Source: Phoronis australis (lineage: Eukaryota > Phoronida > Phoronidae). From it: 64,000 bases of DNA. The notes under the pieces were generated by a model, which was given only the letters and a program-made list of their open reading frames with translations, had not been told where the DNA came from and did no database searches. The DNA is taken from positions 347,265 through 411,264 of the forward strand of contig NMRA01000027.1 in assembly GCA_002633005.1 (NCBI GenBank), read 5' to 3'. A program made the translations under genes and the position numbers. Shown here one piece after another: positions 44,095 through 57,230 of this stretch (positions are counted from its first letter, which is position 1; every line of letters begins with the position of its first letter).

Positions 44095-45870
44095 CTCGTA
44101 AAAGCGCGAGATCACGCAAGTCTTCGAGTGTACGTGAAGCACGCGATCACACTAGTTTTTCTCGTGAGTTGGAACGCAGCTTTGATCTCCATGGGTTTTC
44201 TATAAAAATGTTCCCTCTGTTCTAGGAAAAATACCGCTTTGTTATGACCACTGAGTCAGAAATATTTGTTAACGAAATTTTCAGGTTTTTCGAACGATAT
44301 TAGTTTATAAATTAAAAGTTTATGTATATTCAGGGCATGGTCAGTTGTACCAAAGTTTTAAGGTGCCATCGGATAAAGCCGTATTTGGTAATGCTCATCA
44401 ACGTCCTGAAATGAAATAGCAGAGAACACGCTCCCTTTGAAAAGATCGTTCACATTATGTATTTTTTGTTATTTGGTATTCTAAAAGTGGACATTATATG
44501 CCGACGCGTTAAGTGTTATGTAAAGCTCATATCGATGCCCCTATATACTGTCCTCATAATCCAAATAAAGTATTCGAATACATTGTATCTTTTATGGTAA
44601 TTCAGTAATTTGATAAGTTCAGCTGTCTGTTTTAAAATACCATAGGGCCTACACGCTGTTACTCAACGAGGAATTCCATTGTTTCTAATCAACTAGATTA
44701 CCAGTGTTTCAACAATGTACTGATATTCTAATTAAAAATATTTGAGTTTAAATTTCTGTCCTCGGTGTGAATGGCTTTAATATCAAAATGTCTTTATAGT
44801 CGGTGGAGGTAGAATTTCCCGTTTTACGGCCGATTGCTGTATTGAATGATTGTGTTTAGTGGAATAAATGACCAAAACGAGCACACACGTCGAGCACTAC
44901 TACCCTGACCTCTGGTGGAAGTATTAGTATTCCTCATAAGCCTTGATTTTTGCCGAACGTGACTTCAATATTTTTTCAAATCACACTCTTCAAATGTTAA
45001 CTTTGTTCATTGTAAATATTGCTCTCAATATAAATTTGATTTTTATGCTCGCTTTTTCAAGATAGGCATTTGTTGAGGGGGTGCCACTGATTTTGCTTGG
45101 GGCGTTAGTCTAGCAGCGTGAGTAGCAGGTCAGCCTTCCCACTGTGGGCGACATAAGCGCTAACTGGTTGGGGCCCAAAAAGGTTTGGATAGATTGGCCA
45201 TACTCTGTTTTCACAAAGTAAGTGCAAACTGACTAAAAGCTTACGTGCTGCCATCTCAACTCTCCTCACATCATCATAGTCTGCTCGTCAAATGTTGTGC
45301 TCTTACCACATTGGCAGACTGGCCGAAAATTGGGTATGACGGGAATGGTCTATTTTTCAGTTTTACAAAACATCACTCAATGAAAAGTTTGACTCCTTTA
45401 TTGCTCGATTATAGTCCTAGCTCGAGTACAATGTTACATAGGTTCGTGCCAACCACAAGATACAATCATTCATACGCACTTGGCTGTGTAAATCGTGTTC
45501 TCCTCGATCTTTTCTGCATTAGGATAACATCTAACACAAATAGTTGGTAATATTTATGAAGCTAGCCTTTCGTTCAATTTATATGTGTGGCATTTATCTA
45601 TGAATCTGCACTGACAGTAGCAGCATAAAGTACGACGGGGAATTGGCCAGTGACGTGGAATGGTGTCAGAAGATACACAGACACTCAGAACAATGATGGC
45701 TACAAGTAATTCCATATATGAACTAATAGAGGGTTTTCTTCCGGATACTGTTCTACGGCAAACTCTGTGGCAAATAACATTTTTCGTTTAAAAAACTGCA
45801 CAGCAAAAGATGATGAATTGTAAAAGCGACGTCATTCTGGTTTTGAAAAGTATTTGACACTCCAGTGGTC

Positions 45871-46236
45871 GTCTGCGTAAAACAGCTTGAGTAGGGACTC
45901 AACTATGGTCCTTAAATTTTCAGAACATTTGCAGACTTTGTTAACTCTCTGATGTATTATTTTCCTATCACGTTGCCTTTGATGTGAGCTCCTCTTTTAA
46001 TTGTGACTTTTTTCCAATGGTATACCCGAAAGAGTGGCTAAGCCGTTAGGGGCGTTAAATGAAAAGGTCCCTGCTGATTTTCATTGTTGTTAAGACTTTA
46101 ACGTAGAGTTCACTCACAGTATGTATCAAATCTAAACATTTCGGTAACAGAGAGATTCGGGGTTGCACAAAGTCCGCAAATGCGCTAAAAATTAGAGAAC
46201 ATTGTTAAGTCCATATTGGGACTGTTTCGTGCAACC
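45871..46236. mobile_element. ~0.37-kb MITE, family copy 1
   Basis: The right end inverted reads GGTTGCACGAAACAGTCCCA; the left end GCGTAAAACAGCTTGAGTAG is its degraded counterpart. Shares GAGCTCCTCTTT and terminal motifs with the copy at 51494-51894. Confidence 0.55.
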
Positions 46237-49200
46237 ATAAACTATAAACTTAACGAGTATCTGTGATGTAACAGGCCGCAGTAATGCAAGCACTTTAAAT
46301 TAAATTCAAATACTGTACCAAACGTCCAAAGATGGACATTTTCCTTTAACAAGAAACTAGAATCCCTGTCATATTTATACTTTTTTACTTTCTTTATAAA
46401 CACAGTCTTATGTGAAAATAGAAAACATCGTTTTGTGTTCGTTTAGTTTAGTCATACTGTGTTCATGCCTTATGTACTGCAACCTACACCAACGTGACAA
46501 AAGCCTCCGTCTATTTTAGAAAGCACTTACCATTCAGAAAGTCAGGTCATGTCTTTGCGATTTTTTTGATCCACTGAAAGCGGTGAGAGACCGTCGCATC
46601 CTCTTGCCAATTAAGCGACATCGACATCATTATATTAACGCATGAGGAAACTGTGTTTGCCAGATAATCGTTATCATAACCAGTCTATTTTGTTTCATCC
46701 GGTTTCCACGATTATCGTGTCACGACATTCCGCTACAGTCCATACCATTGTAGTTCAATTTTTCTTGCTGTGGTCCAATGATAGCATTAATGACCATGTG
46801 CATTTATAGTCTAGGAATCACGTGACAAAATCGATCGTTCCTATTAGTCACTACTAAGAGTCAACAAATCCTCAGGGGCAATTGTTTGAGTGATGCTTTT
46901 AGCCCCAAATGACAATAATATATGCTACTGCTTTACTTCTCCAACAGACAGATATTATATTGAAAATCTGCGGCTACTCAGTTTTCAGCGATACCGGTCA
47001 CTAGCTAAATGAGGAAAGTAGGCGGTCCTCGCCTATGTTTGATATTTTTATAACACAACAGTTGACTTGAGTTTTCACTGGGACTTGAGAATACAAAAAC
47101 CTTTTTCCGCTACGGGTTATTCTTGTGCAAAAACTTCAAGAGGCAGGATATCACACGTCTATCTGACGTTCTACGTTGATTCTACTTGGCCACGGTCTCG
47201 AAGCACAACCCTCTTCCGTGTTTCATCAGTCCAGGCAGGACAATTACTACTCTAAACACACAACACTTTTGCTTCGACAGCTTTTCGCTACAGAAAAAAG
47301 TTCTCAAATTGTATGGTGTTTAAAAACAACGTTGCGCTGTCCCAGACTAGGATCACAGTATTGCTGTATATGCTGTCAAGATCGGGGAAAGACGCGAGTC
47401 GAACGCTAATTGTCTTCGCTACCTCCACGACGTCATCAGTCTGAAAACGAACACGCGTAGGATCTACAGTAGAACTACAGAAAAAATGCTTCATATTGAC
47501 TGTTTGCAGCTCAATGCGCTTTCCGCAGTCAAAGTTATTAAAAAGCTCAAAAATATGAATGCGGCAACATGAATCGTAGACATTTTGTATTACGCTCTGA
47601 CTTATCATTTTGTATTGGCCTCCCAATTTTGTTACTCATTTATCGTAAACTGTCAACAAACATGATCAACTTGCAAGCATGAAACCCAAAGCCGAGTTTT
47701 GACTCATGTTGTATAATCGTAATATTTTCACAAGGATTTCCTATTTAGTTAATTATAATCTTTAGGTAAAATTGCAATCGATTTTAATGTCGCCTCTTCA
47801 TCCGAAGCCGGACAAGTGGTCTTTTGCTATGGCATGCAAAGGAAGTTTACAGAGCACAAATTTGAGGAATTCACCAACAGAAAATTTCTTCCAGGAGGCA
47901 AAACATGCGGGTAAAAATGTGATGTTGAGCGATGTCGGTGAGAAGTCGAGTGAAGTCTAGTATCGTACACATCCTATTGAATAGTGAACGTTTCGCCCTT
48001 CGCGGTCCCCCATCCATGTGATTTTCAGTTCGCGTTACGCCAAACAGTGCTAAGCCCTGCTTAAACACTGCGATTAGTATACGACTTTGTTTAGCACAAT
48101 CGGACGGTGAGAGCGGCCCAAAATGAGTCAAGCACGAGTTCTGAGTCGATCGCGAAAATCGGAGAAAAATTAATTTGGTATGCATTACTGCAGCAGTCTA
48201 CTGCTATTCAATTTAGCTCAAAAACGTTGAGTCGGAGCAACTTCTTTCTACGCACTCTGATTCGTCGGATATAAAAAGCGGATTTATACCACTTACCGTT
48301 ATGAGAGTTGTCTCAAATTGTTCTTTAGTCAAAACAAATGCGATTTCTGGGTTTGGACAGAACTGTCACTTCCGTTGCTTGAGGCCTTCCAAGTTGAGTT
48401 GTCACGGCGGGTCATTTTGTCCGCCGAGTACGCGTGGTCTCAGGCAATAACGGACTGTCAGCTCGTAACACAAAAATCACTTCTCATCTAGTGAAGTAAG
48501 GCACACGTTGAGGCAAATTCTTTCTTAACAGCAAGCGTTACTGAAATCAAAAGTTAGTTTCTTCGACGTCACGGTCACGGCGGCCTTTGCAGCTCTAAGC
48601 AATGTGATCGAGGTTTTGTTTCATACCATAGTTCGAACTTCTCAACAGTCTGAGTAAGGTTGAGGAGTAAAGGAAATATACTGAGAGCCATTTCCTCGTC
48701 AATAAGATACCATCTGGGTGTTAGGAAAGCATTTTGTCCGTAATGCCACTTAGTGGTTGCCATTCGATATCATGTAGCATGGACCACGTAATAGGGTGCC
48801 GTCCATTCACATTGTCCCTTCTAACGATTACCCTATGATATGCATGACAATGAGTGCCTAGGTCCCCGGTTTGAAAACTGTCATAATTAAGCTTAGCGGG
48901 AATTTAAAATTTTCTTTACTCTCCAAAGTGCACAATTGTACTATGACCCACTTTAACCGCTTGGGGGCCAGTGGTGCCCTGATTACGGATTCCGTTCATT
49001 AAAATTGTGCACGAGGCGAGTTTAAGTTGAGTTTTAATGGACTTCAAATTCTGACACAATGTTATGATAAAAACGTGTCCGACTGAGGAGGGCATTGCCG
49101 GCCTCTGTTTAGTCGCGGATGACCTGGCGTGTTTTGCAAAACTGTATCCGCGTTTGACGGTGGTACCAAACTTGTAGGTCTAGTCATGATGAGTCAGTGG

Positions 49201-49434
49201 TATAGCTCATTGGTCTAGTGAAATCCAGTCTGAGCGAGAACAGTTATATAATTTTGTTCTCAAACATTCCAAGTGTACCTGATCACAGTTTGTTGCTAGT
49301 AAAATGTTCTGTACTGACATATACCATAAAGACTTGATACCGAAATCATCAGTCCGAGTCTGTAGAGAGGTCTCGAGATGGTGTTTGAGTAGACAAAGGG
49401 GCAACTGATGTAGTGTATTCCAGCGAGATCAAAC

Positions 49435-49593
49435 CAGTGCTGTAGTGGGGCGTAGGCGCACGTACGCGTAGCCAACCACCTTTTGTCATTTGAAACTTGC
49501 GCCTACGCACCGTAACTTACGTTCAATGCTCAAGGTGATACGATGAGCAAGTTTGGGCGCCTACTTACCTCTAATTTTACCACTACAGCACTG
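49435..49593. mobile_element. Complete 159-bp hAT-type MITE with 8-bp target duplication
   Basis: Ends CAGTGCTGTAGTGG and CCACTACAGCACTG are perfect inverted repeats, with a second inverted block GTAGGCGC/GCGCCTAC inside. The element is flanked by the identical 8-bp direct repeat GATCAAAC (49427-49434 and 49594-49601). CAG termini plus an 8-bp duplication are diagnostic of the hAT superfamily. It has no coding capacity. Confidence 0.93.
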
Positions 49594-51188
49594 GATCAAA
49601 CGACCCCCAAGGTGGAGTGAAACCCTCCAGCGCTATCGTCATTATGGAATATTGCTCGAGTGTCTTTGGATACTCTCGCTTTTCAATTTGTGAAAATGTG
49701 TGTGCTCGAGCTCTGAGATATTTTAGGAGGTTACTCGGTTGTTGTCCCGAGGTTGCCTTTGCTGTTGTGTACGGCGACATCTGCTGGGAGACTGATGAAT
49801 ATACGCAGCATGAAAATGGGATTCGCTTGAGTATAATCGTTTGCTTTTCAATGAAGCCAACTATACGGTTGCCAAACGTGTTTCCCTATGGTAATATGGT
49901 TCGTGAGAGGTAAATTGATGTAGGCCTTAACCAGTGAAGACAATGTGTTGACATTTTAGTAGGACACTACCCAAAAAACCTCAACGGCAAGTCGATTTTA
50001 CGATTTACGGGGTTGTTGTCCTTCGAAAATATGGATNCCCCCTTACTACAACATTTTAGATCCGCCATTATTCTTCCAAAACTTGATAAGCAGATTATTT
50101 TGTAGGAATGTAATTAGCACCATAAACGAGTTACATCGCAGAGCTGTTGTACTGAATATTTTGTCGTTCTATATCTAGAGCTCAAAGGTCACTGAGCCAT
50201 GTTACGTTATTGGGGATAACCAAACTCTTGAGGTGAAGACGGGATGGTTTCTAGGAACTTCTGAAAGTGAAATTTGTGAAAAGTCTGTTCAAGAGGCCAA
50301 GTTGAGGATGACAATTAGTTTGTTTTCACGTGTCATTTTTTCTGAGTTTAAGGTCGCACTCAGTAGTTCACCGAAAGCTCTGATAATATTAAAGGGAAAA
50401 TTGCACATTTCATCGTCATTGAAACTTTGGAACAAAAAAATTGACTGTATTTTATAATTTGCCTTCTGTTGGTATTTTGTTGCTGAAATGTCCATTACGT
50501 GTGTGTTTCATTCAATGTTCTCTCTGGCTGTGCACCCAGGTCGCTATACCTGCATACTCTTATTCCATCCTCAGTGCTAGTGTGAGTTGAATTGTTATCC
50601 AGCGCACAGAAAAAACATGAATAGTGTATTTTTCAAAAATCCGATCATTGAAAAAGATTCATATTTTAGCTCAACTTAGTATTAGTTGGTGAAGTAACTG
50701 TGTATTAACAAGTTACTTTTAGCAAACCACACAACTCAAGATGAAAAACGTTTTCGATTAATTCAGAAATTTGTGCGGTTCCGTGATACACAAGATATAC
50801 AATTCATGCTTCAAAGACTAAATTCTGGATTTGTCATGCAAATGTGCCCCTGACATTCCATTTACATAAAATCCAAACCACTGTTAAGCACGACCAAAAG
50901 CGATGTTATTTGACCGGAATTCTCTCGAGCACGGAATCAATTGTCAGATATCTTCCTAACGCAATTTGTCAAATATTAATTCCCTGAAGAGGGCACTAAA
51001 CGCATTACACGAAATTCGCCAAGTGCCTTTGTCGGTGTGTTGAACACATCCAGTTAATTTCTGGTTTAGCAGGTCTAATAATGTTAGATCTCATGTATGA
51101 TGTATTTAAGCGTGATAGCATTCGGCACTTAACTCAACAATTGAGTTTATAATTCATGGCCTCACCCGTAATTGTAAAGATCAATAAA

Positions 51189-51258
51189 GATCTCTTCTCC
51201 CTCCCTCCCTTTCTGCCTCCTCGCCCTCTCTCACTCCCTCCCTAGCTCCCTCCACCCA
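51189..51258 (+). repeat. Polypyrimidine tract
   Basis: A C/T-dominated run (CTTCTCCCTCCCTCCCTTTC and onward to CCTCCACCC) with only a few purines; homopurine-homopyrimidine DNA of this length can form triplex structures. Confidence 0.75.
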
Positions 51259-51493
51259 CGGCCAATTGCTTCCTCAAAGTTTGATTCAGGGCAATAACTT
51301 CAAGTTTTAGATTTCATATTATCGACTTAGACGAATGTGTCATCATTTTTCTGTGCATGACAAACCGCTTTCAGCTCACAAGAGCAAAACAGTGTCCTTG
51401 AAAAAACAAGCATGTAGGTGAAAACACCCGAGGCAGTTCAAGGAGGAATACTGTAGGCCGCTTCCATTTGTCACAACTAAGATGTCTGTGGCC

Positions 51494-51894
51494 GGTTGCA
51501 TGAAACAGTCTCAAACAGGGTCTTAACCAACTTCTCTAAATTATATGCGCACTTGTACCGCTGTTTAGTCACCAAATTTATTTTTTTTTCATCACTGTAT
51601 ACTTTTATGAGCTCCTCTTTCACTAATGACATTTTCTAACAGATATGTCTGAAAGTTAAGCCTATATTTCGATGAAAATATATACGGACTTCGTCCTGAA
51701 ATAGGTTTGGCATGATTTTCATCAATAATGAGAATTCAATGTAGGATTTAGTCTCGGTGTGTATCAAAACTAAAATTAACTTAGACTCTTGAAGAAAAAT
51801 GGCGTAGAAAGCAAAATGTTTGCACAAGTTCATAAATGTGGTGAAATGTTGAGGGACACGGCTGAGTCCCTATTTGGAACTATTTCATGCAACC
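51494..51894. mobile_element. ~0.4-kb MITE, family copy 2
   Basis: The left end GGTTGCATGAAACAGTCTCA matches the right end inverted GGTTGCATGAAATAGTTCCA, followed by AACAGGGTCTTAACC/AATAGGGACTCAGCC. No reliable target duplication is visible. The interior has no frame of interest. Confidence 0.75.
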
Positions 51895-54800
51895 AGCGAT
51901 TGTTCCCAGGCGCGTATCCAGTATCAATGTGGGAGGGCGGCTTCGTAACCTAGAACAGACCAGGATGAACAGACCAAAACCGAGGTCGGGAAGGGCGGCC
52001 TAGCAGTGAACAGGCTATTGTATAAGAGACACATCGAGTTTAAGTAGCTCCACCCTGTCTCCATCTGAGCCTGAACATTCAAAATTTTTTAAGCAAACCC
52101 AATGGTAATTAAATCGTCGTTCAAACCTTCCTCTTACAAAAAATCGCGGATTTGACTCGAAAGCGTTTCGAGCAATCTCATTCAAAACTTCCAGGGCAAC
52201 AGTGCTATAAAAAGAAAACTGTCTCTTCCTTTATGAAACTGGGCCACAGATGCCCTTTGACACAACTTAAGACGCGTGCACATGAATAGGTCCGTGACTA
52301 ACAGAGAGTGAAAACTACGATCATTTAAATGCTAATGCTAGATAATGGTATTTGCACTATCTTCCGAAATGGAAATTGACTTTCTGATGGCACTCGAATT
52401 AAAAAGATCGACCCACTTAAAGAAGCGACCAGTATAAAAGTCATCTATTCGCAAATACTCTAATGCCGTATCTAGCTAAGAGACTGGATTTTTTAGGACG
52501 CGAGCATCGACATAGAATAACGGGATTTTAAAGGTTCTATTTCCCCTTCGATTTAGTTAAGAACTCCGTAAAACAAATTTTATAATGAAGCTCCAACTCC
52601 CAAATGATTTTGATATTACAAGACATATTTAAAAATAAAGAGACTTTAATTTCTAATTTTGTAACCTGGTGTTACACCAACAAAAGAGCAACCACAGTTG
52701 AGTAACACGGACCTTCACTTTCCACGAATTAGAAACATTGAAAGTAAAAATTGGCTGTAATTTTATAAGTGCTCCTATTTTAGTGATTTCTATTACATTA
52801 TCATTTTAAGCATTTTTGTGATTAATGTGAAAATAATAACTTTTCTCGCCGATAATCTCCTTTTAATAGATAAGACAGGTCAATAAAGTAAACCAGATCA
52901 AATCAGCCTAGTTATTCTCTGTACAACTCAAAACATGTTGATGAAAATATTGTCTAAGTACTTTTATCCGGAGAAACCTTAGGACCATTTCAGAAAATAG
53001 AACTTCTTCCTTTTGAGGTTTGCGTCCTTACTTGAATGTGACAAAAAACGCTAAATGAAACAATGTTTCTTACCACTCGGACTTGTCGAGTTTTGTACGT
53101 ATCCCGGATCAGTACCAGCCAAACGTTAAACCCTTCGTTGCGATTTGAAGTAAACCGTCATACTCCCCATATGTTAACGTCTTCTTTCAGAGCGATAGCA
53201 AAAATCACCTGTTATTGAACTTTCGTGGTTACTATGGGCAACAAAAAACATTCAAGCCTAGTGCCATCTGCTCCTGCAAGCAAACGACCTCGTGATCTGC
53301 CATGTTTTATTGTAGATGCATAGTTCGAGAATGAGGCTACACGGAAAGTGTGGTGGTTAGTATTGCTGCACAGCTGTTGTAGAAACGCTGGCAAATACCC
53401 AAAAATTTACTTCTTGTGATAAAAGATGGATATACACCGAGTTGAAAACAAACGTAATAAGTTCTCGACAGGCGCAGATCTTTTGTTTTGTACTCCGAAC
53501 TTATGTTTCAATGAATGCAAACTTCTGTGGTTATAACTTAAGTAGTAGGTATGCTGGCATACTAATTGAAATTTATTTTGAAATTGTGCTGATTTACAAA
53601 TTGCCGTCTTTGTTGTCAAAAATTCAAAAAACATTCAGAAAAAGTTTAAAATTCACGTTTGACAAGTAACTCTAGAACGCCCGTTGTAGTCACAGCGCCA
53701 TCTGTTGACAATACAATTGAAACTAACCGGGGCCCAGGAATTTAACTGTGACATTTGTAGGCAAACCTATTTCACAAAAATAATTGACTAAACATATAGT
53801 CGGCGTCCCCTAATTCGTCACATAGAAGCGAAAATAGGTGCGTGTTCCCTCCAGCACATTTCGGAGAACAACAGATTCTTCACCTGTATATCTGGAAAAA
53901 TACTATGCCAAAATATTTTGACAGGAATCACAACTTTTCTCAGTTTTCCAATTCTCCCAGTATGTAAGCGTGTATTCGCGTCGGTCACTCAAAACGTTTT
54001 CATATTTACCAAGACTTGTGAGAATAATAGCGCGCCATCTGCTTCATTTAAGCGGAGCTAATAATATTGATAGTTCATTCCGTTAGCGATCTCATCTGTA
54101 TGTGTACATAACATATGTTCAATATCCGCTGGAGATGAAAATTAAAGAAACGACTGGACCGAAATATATGCACTAATGCACTCTCTTGATGTCTATATAA
54201 GGACACAGAAGGACACCAAGGCTAATAAAATGCCTAACGTTCCGTTTAGACTCACATTTACAATCAGATTTTTCTAACACTTTTCACGGTTTTGCGCATA
54301 AAGGGTATTCAGATTTTACTTAAAACTTTTAAGTGTTTCAATACAGTAGTAACATGTCATTCATTGTACTAGTTAAGTAGTCGACAAACAGGATTTCGAG
54401 GGGTTTCTAAGAACATCTAGATTTTCAAACAATTTCGTAGTAAAAGAACTACTAAGATTTCTCTTCGTGATAATGGGAACATATAAACCGCAGCAAGCAT
54501 TTCCCTTTATTTCGCCCTCGTTTAAAATCACTAGGTCGGACACAAATGACCAGGGGACAGGAAATGTATTCCTCGTTTTTTACTGTAAAACGATGTCTAC
54601 TTAAATAGCTACTCAGTAATTGACATTTGTTCTAGGGCTGAAATAGATTAGATGATTATAGTTTCTCGTCGTTCATGGATTCATTTAGCATACTGAATTA
54701 GTTGTCATGGGCACAGTACTAATACAAACAAGTTTATATTCTGGATTACAGCGTTGTCATAACGTTCCTGCTCTCGGAACTATTCTAATGGCACAGACTC

Positions 54801-57230
54801 TTGGGAAAAGAACAAAGCGAGGTTATCCGACATCAACCTTAATTAATTCTCCACCATTTGCTCGTTGTGTGGAAAATTTAATTAGGTCTAAATAACAAAG
54901 AGCCACTCTAAGAAGCAGGAACGCTTCAAGTAAAACATCAACAATTCCAATCTTGTTAAACACAAAGATCTTCCCATGTCATAGTTTCTCGTCGTCAGCA
55001 CTTTAGGGGCAAGAGCCGCCACTAAAACAAACAAAACAAACAGTGGTGAAGCCAAGGCTGGGCATACAATCGGCCTAACAAATTTCAATGATTTGAATAA
55101 AGCTCTGTTCGCCATAACCAAACCCGATTAAAAAGACCAATGCCAGAAATAAAACTTCCAATTACGCGCGAGCGCTAGTTATTGCGCCTTTATTTCTAGA
55201 TGTTTTTTGAAACTGCAACAACGTCTTCAAAGTTTTTTAAAGTTGTCACTTATTCTTCTCAATGAAAGAAGAAAAATTTTCCAAATTCTACTCATACCTT
55301 CTCATGTAAAGGACGTTATCGGGGGTTTATGGTCGACACACATTTTATTATTATTATTGGCAGGAGTAGGAGACTTTTCAAGTTATTAGCTGTCCAGTCT
55401 TTGCCAGTTACCACGTAAATAGTTCTGCCCGAGAGTTTTGGGACGTTGCCCCATCGCTGTGGTTGTGGTTATATGATCACAGAAAAACACTTTTGTCGCT
55501 TATTATGCCTCTTTAGAAGACCCATATGCATCAAAAGGAATTGAAATCAAAACAACAGTTCTGCGAAAATAACGTTTAAAGGATACCAAACCCGGTTTTG
55601 GCCTATTACAAACAGATACTAAAAACGACTTTCCTGTCCAGTTCCGTCTGAAATGAAATAATGCTCTGTAACCCTCGACACCACTCAAAAGTTGGAGAAA
55701 AAATTTGAAAATTCTTTTCAGGTCTGCACGCTAAGCGGGCAACTGAGCGTGGCCTACGCTTCTAGCGAGTTACACGGCGGGCAACTGTGGGGCAAGACGG
55801 CCTACAAGGACCTAATTGTGAGATAAGGGGTATTGAGTTTTCAGCTGATTCCTGCTTTTTATGTTTCACGATTGACGCTACTAGTGGGGGATTAGCAGAT
55901 GATGAGAACGAGGAATTGATGAAATCATCAAAACAGGGTTTACTATCCTTTTAAAATCCGGTAGCACGCAAGAAAATGCATAACAAAATGTAATTTGACT
56001 CCCTGCGTCCCTGGTGAGATCTTTATTTAGGGGTGCAATGGCACAGAAGTAAGAAACTCGAAAAAAGCAAAACCACATATAATTACATGATTAAAAGGTG
56101 AGAGTCTCGAGAGTATTCTGGGTTCTCCTGTACTTTATTCTCGCACAATGGCGGCCACTGAGGTGATTGGTCAATGAAGCTGGAATGTTCAAAGTGTCAC
56201 AAAATTCACCTTTTCTGTTTTATAAGCGAAGAACTCTCTCCATACATGGATTGCCAGTGTCTGTGTGTCAGAATGCACCCTGAACACATTTCCCATTTCC
56301 AGGGAGGGATTAGGCATTCAAGGAAGAAAAGCCGCGAAGGAATCAATGTCTCGATTTTACATCAAACCTACAGATGGCCAAATATTCCTGTAGTCCTATT
56401 AGAATGAAACACCTACTAACCTGGACTTTGCAAAGAGCCCTCTTCCTACCAGAACAGTCGGGGTGCATATTTTGCTATATATGCATGGTAGTAATATACT
56501 CATAGGGTGTATGACTATAACAACTGACTCAACAAAATCAACGTTTGAGATATTTACTTATGGAAGAAACAAAGGCAACTCAGGTGTATGGAAAGCCATG
56601 ATTCCTTGCATATTAACAGAATCATCACAGTGATTACCAAGGTATTCTCATAATCCTCAAGGTGAGTCTGTAATAATCAGGGTTACTTTGAGAGTACCTC
56701 GATGACTTTGAGAGTAACAAAGTGATTTCAGCCCAATAGTCTATGACTTTGAAAGTATGATTTCGAGAGCATACCGTGAATAATACGCTTATTACAAGAA
56801 AGTCACGCATTTCTAAAGATATGCGGGAATTTTCACCGCTCGTCCTTCTGAGCGGCTTGTACCAGGATCATCAAAGAGAGCGTGGCACCGGAATCAGGTA
56901 CAACTGTGATAACCGCATTGCCCGATGCGAGCAAGACCCAATTAAATGTCCGACCCGAAACTGTATTAGACATCTCTAGCTGTACATAATGGCGAATTTT
57001 CAAAATGCATTAACCACAATGATAATTTTCGTTATAAAAGAACATCACGGCGGTAACGGCATTCAGCTGAAAAAAAAAATCAAGTACGGTTTTCGATTTT
57101 TAAAAATCGATGAACTAATTATCTAAAAACTGCAACCATTGGGTACGATTGAAGACGATAAACTACCGCGCGTATTGATATACTCGGTGGATACAAATGC
57201 TGATCAGAGTTAACAATATCACATGGATTC

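Larger units (their letters stand above)
30780..57230. other. CpG-normal intergenic domain, no supportable gene
   Basis: Roughly 26 kb with only short, unsupported frames of about 60-140 codons scattered on both strands. CpG is about 14 in 240 bases at 33,481-33,720 and 9 in 180 bases at 38,041-38,220, several times the density of either flanking gene. Recognisable content is limited to MITEs, short tandem arrays and low-complexity tracts listed separately. Unmethylated or silent DNA is the simplest reading. Small spliced genes could still be missed. Confidence 0.6.

Noticed and set aside
47288-47626. Minus-strand 112-codon frame
   Set aside because: No recognised motif, no splice or start context, and no neighbouring exons; treated as a chance frame.
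55722-55826. Exon-like segment after TTCTTTTCAG encoding VCTLSGQLSVAYASSELHGG...
   Set aside because: Good acceptor and a clean stop, but the segment contains an internal duplication (GCGGGCAACTG) and has no partner exons; more likely repeat-derived.
56149-56180. ATGGCGGCCACTGAG|GTGATT as a tiny first exon (MAATE)
   Set aside because: Only five codons and no downstream exon in phase; the nearby CCAAT-like sequence alone is not enough.
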